This document shows positions 62,285 through 64,000 of a DNA stretch of 64,000 nucleotides, piece after piece. Under the pieces are notes generated by a model. The model had not been told where the DNA came from. It saw nothing but the letters and a program-made list of their open reading frames with translations, and ran no database searches. The first letter of the stretch is position 1. The number at the start of each line of letters is the position of its first letter. Origin of the DNA: Alphaproteobacteria bacterium (GTDB lineage: Bacteria > Pseudomonadota > Alphaproteobacteria > Micavibrionales > Micavibrionaceae); NCBI GenBank assembly GCA_021775955.1, contig JAJFGU010000004.1:310001-374000 (forward strand), written 5' to 3'. The position numbers and the translations under genes were made by a program.

Positions 62285-62776
62285 CTACTCAACGGATTCA
62301 GTCGTGTCTTCGGAAGCCTCTGTACGTGCCTTGGTTTCAACCTTAGCTTCGCCGCCCAAGATACTGGAAGGTAAGGCCAAATCATCTTCCTTGGAAGAGG
62401 TCGCTGGCGTCGCTTCCGACGCTTTGGAATCCCCAGCGTACGTATCCCGGTTATCGCTACGCTCTTTTTGCGCATTTTCAGGCGCCTGGGCAGCCCATTC
62501 ATTGATCACGCGCTGGTAATGCTCGGCGTGCTGTAAATAGCTCTCAACAAGGACCAGATTGCCACCGCTGGATGCATCTTTGGCCAAAGCCAGGTATTTC
62601 TCACACACCTGATGCGCCGTGCCGCGAATACGTACATCCGGTCCGTTGCTGTCAAAAACCTTCATTCGTGGTTGAGAGCTACGACGACCGCCACCGCTGC
62701 TGCTACCGCCGCCGCCATTGCCGTTTCCTCTGCCCCGTGGGCGTCTTCCTGCTGTTCCGTTTGTTCCGTGTCTCAT
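62285..62776 (-). CDS. DUF4167 family protein
   Basis: A 163-residue protein. An Arg/Gly/Ser-rich start (RRPRGRGNGNGGGGSSSGGG) leads into the DUF4167 core FDSNGPDVRIRGTAHQVCEKYLALAKDA, and YLQHAEHYQRVINEW. The tail is acidic and Ser/Glu-rich. DUF4167 is alphaproteobacterial and its function is unknown; the RG-rich N-terminus suggests RNA binding. Its start overlaps the stop of the preceding Cys-rich gene by ATGA. Confidence 0.88.
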   Translation of the reverse strand: MRHGTNGTAGRRPRGRGNGNGGGGSSSGGGRRSSQPRMKVFDSNGPDVRIRGTAHQVCEKYLALAKDASSGGNLVLVESYLQHAEHYQRVINEWAAQAPENAQKERSDNRDTYAGDSKASEATPATSSKEDDLALPSSILGGEAKVETKARTEASEDTTESVE

Positions 62777-63015
62777 TTATGTTCCGTTTTCTTTTTTAAA
62801 TTTCTTAAAATAACACACGTACAGCATACATCATCTGGAGACTCATAACCAGCCCCGACAACTTGGCAATACAACATGTTGGGTTTTTCATCCCAGTCAC
62901 AAACTGCATATTGCGTTTGACCGTGTGAACAAGAACAACCTACCGCGAGAGCAATTTCGTTATCAAGGCAGGGACTCAAAAAAAAATTATTTATCCCCAC
63001 TGGAGATTTCCACAA
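62773..63015 (-). CDS. small Cys-rich protein between prmC and DUF4167
   Basis: An 80-residue frame with seven Cys, including AVGCSCSHGQTQYAVCDW, MLYCQVV and DVCCTCVIL. The ATG at 63015 overlaps the prmC end by 29 bases; a TTG near 62979 is an alternative. It ends with an ATGA overlap with the DUF4167 start. The tight fit supports a real gene; a metal-binding role is only suggested by the Cys content. No family is recognised. Confidence 0.5.
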   Translation of the reverse strand: MWKSPVGINNFFLSPCLDNEIALAVGCSCSHGQTQYAVCDWDEKPNMLYCQVVGAGYESPDDVCCTCVILRNLKKKTEHK

Positions 63016-63832
63016 CCCGCGGGTTCCCTGCCGAATCGCGATATACAGCGATTACAGAAAGACCAGATTCTTCCGCGAGTCGCACCACATCATTTTGCTG
63101 ATCGAAACCAATTTCAAACAGGGCCGTGCCCCCCTCATTGAGCAGGGCATTTAACCCCTTAAAAATATATTCATAGGCTTGCAATCCGGTTTTGCCACCC
63201 TCAAGTGCTAGAATCGGATCAAATTTTCTGACCTCGGCATCAAGATTCGCAATGCTTTGATTCGTAATATAGGGCGGATTTGAAACAATCAGATCGAAGG
63301 AGTCATCAATTCCTTCCGCCCAGCTGCTCTCTATAAACTGAATCCGATCGAATACTCCGTGCGCCTGCGCATTTTCCTGCGCTACATTTAAGGCCTCTGG
63401 TGAAATATCAACGCCGACGCCCCGAGCCTTGGGAAATTCATGCAGCAGCGCGATTAGAATACAGCCCGACCCGGTCCCAAGATCGAGGATGTTCTGCGGC
63501 GGATCGTCTTTGAAACGCTTTAACGCCACCTCGATAATGACTTCTGTATCCGGACGCGGATCAAGAACAGCGGGCGTAATTTTAAAATCCAGCCCCCAAA
63601 ATTCACGCCGGCCCAAAATGCGCGAGACCGGCTCCCCCGCCAGCCGCCTTTGCACAAAAGATTCTATGGTTTGAGATTCAGATTCGGATACTTCCTTATC
63701 GGCGCCCGTAATCAAATCGGCATCTGTAATACCCAAAACGGATTTGAGAAGAACCCGCGCATCAAGGTCCGGCGTATCGATGCCTTCGTCTTTTAAACGG
63801 CCCCGCATCTCTTGATATAAAGTGTTTAACAT
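62987..63832 (-). CDS. prmC: peptide chain release factor N5-glutamine methyltransferase
   Basis: PrmC methylates the GGQ glutamine of release factors 1 and 2. The SAM loop ILDLGTGSGCILIAL, the catalytic NPPY in FDLIVSNPPYITNQS, and DPRPDTEVIIEVAL are intact. The ATG at 63832 (MLNTLYQEMRGRL) gives 281 residues; one at 63847 adds five. In alphaproteobacteria it usually follows prfA, which is not in the window. Confidence 0.95.
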   Translation of the reverse strand: MLNTLYQEMRGRLKDEGIDTPDLDARVLLKSVLGITDADLITGADKEVSESESQTIESFVQRRLAGEPVSRILGRREFWGLDFKITPAVLDPRPDTEVIIEVALKRFKDDPPQNILDLGTGSGCILIALLHEFPKARGVGVDISPEALNVAQENAQAHGVFDRIQFIESSWAEGIDDSFDLIVSNPPYITNQSIANLDAEVRKFDPILALEGGKTGLQAYEYIFKGLNALLNEGGTALFEIGFDQQNDVVRLAEESGLSVIAVYRDSAGNPRVVEISSGDK

Positions 63833-63905
63833 GTAAGTTCTTACCATTAAAATAGGGGGCGATCTTTAAAAAACGCATATAAAACAATACGATAAAAAAT
63901 AACCC

Positions 63906-63934
63906 TTGCAATATAAAAACAACCATTGTATGTT
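63906..63934 (+). promoter_or_regulatory. candidate promoter before the right-edge gene
   Basis: TTGCAA (63906-63911) and TATGTT (63929-63934) are separated by exactly 17 bases. It lies 26 bases before the ATG at 63961. Confidence 0.5.
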
Positions 63935-63960
63935 ATGAAAAATTTATGGAGAACAGTATA

Positions 63961-64000
63961 ATGAACGCTACAACACAAAAAGAAAGACAGAGCGCCTCAC
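63961..64000 (+). CDS. start of an unidentified gene, 3' partial
   Basis: An ATG at 63961, preceded by ATGGAGAACAG with a GGAG ribosome binding site, opens a frame reading MNATTQKERQSAS up to the window edge. Only 13 residues are visible, so the product cannot be named. Confidence 0.6.
   Translation, partial: MNATTQKERQSAS

Overview
This window looks like a stretch of alphaproteobacterial chromosome. The first 16 kb carry the block phoH, ybeY, corC, lnt, an XRE regulator, metK, trmB, rimP, nusA, infB, rbfA, truB, rpsO and pnp, in an order familiar from alphaproteobacteria. DUF1491, DUF4167 next to clpB, the fabA-fabB-fabI run and an Rrf2-led suf operon point the same way. Base composition is moderate, with AT-richer single genes scattered among core genes. 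I cannot name the genus. There is no prophage, CRISPR array or recognisable insertion sequence.

Layout. 1-6.2 kb: envelope and RNA maintenance (PhoH, YbeY, CorC, Lnt), an XRE regulator, MetK and TrmB. 6.2-12.7 kb: the rimP-nusA-infB-rbfA-truB-rpsO translation operon behind a visible promoter and leader hairpin. 12.7-17 kb: inverted gpmA, pnp, a DUF559 cassette and a glycerophosphodiesterase. 17-22.7 kb (minus): a DnaA-like AAA+ protein, fabI-fabB-fabA, an unknown protein and an SH3 protein. 23-25.5 kb: dusA and unknowns. 25.8-33.3 kb (minus): a suf operon running from an Rrf2 regulator through sufB, sufC, sufD, sufS and sufT to a SufA-type carrier, interleaved with three small membrane-protein genes. 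33.4-45 kb: a fused MFS/spermidine-synthase-like protein, prfC, DUF1491, a GIY-YIG nuclease cassette, fur, a PAS histidine kinase with a degenerate GGDEF protein, an unusual tgt, a Sel1 protein and rpmB. 45-54.8 kb: a degenerate CbiB-like membrane protein, PHA depolymerase, a metallopeptidase, ruvX, gatCAB, a MraZ-like protein and a TerD protein. 55-64 kb: tRNA-Ser(GCU), a YhcH-type protein, M17 aminopeptidase with a C40 peptidase, a lipoprotein, clpB, DUF4167 and prmC.

The most striking property is the load of short palindromic repeats. Members of one nested-palindrome class lie between genes, and two copies are inserted in frame inside the essential-type RNA-modification genes trmB and dusA, as Rickettsia palindromic elements do. 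Two nuclease genes (DUF559 and GIY-YIG) are each bracketed by palindromic repeats, suggesting small mobile cassettes. A separate 85-bp repeat with a 61-bp internal period sits directly upstream of dusA and of prfC. The other strong oddity is a tRNA-guanine transglycosylase that lacks all three zinc-binding cysteines and has an altered base-recognition loop.
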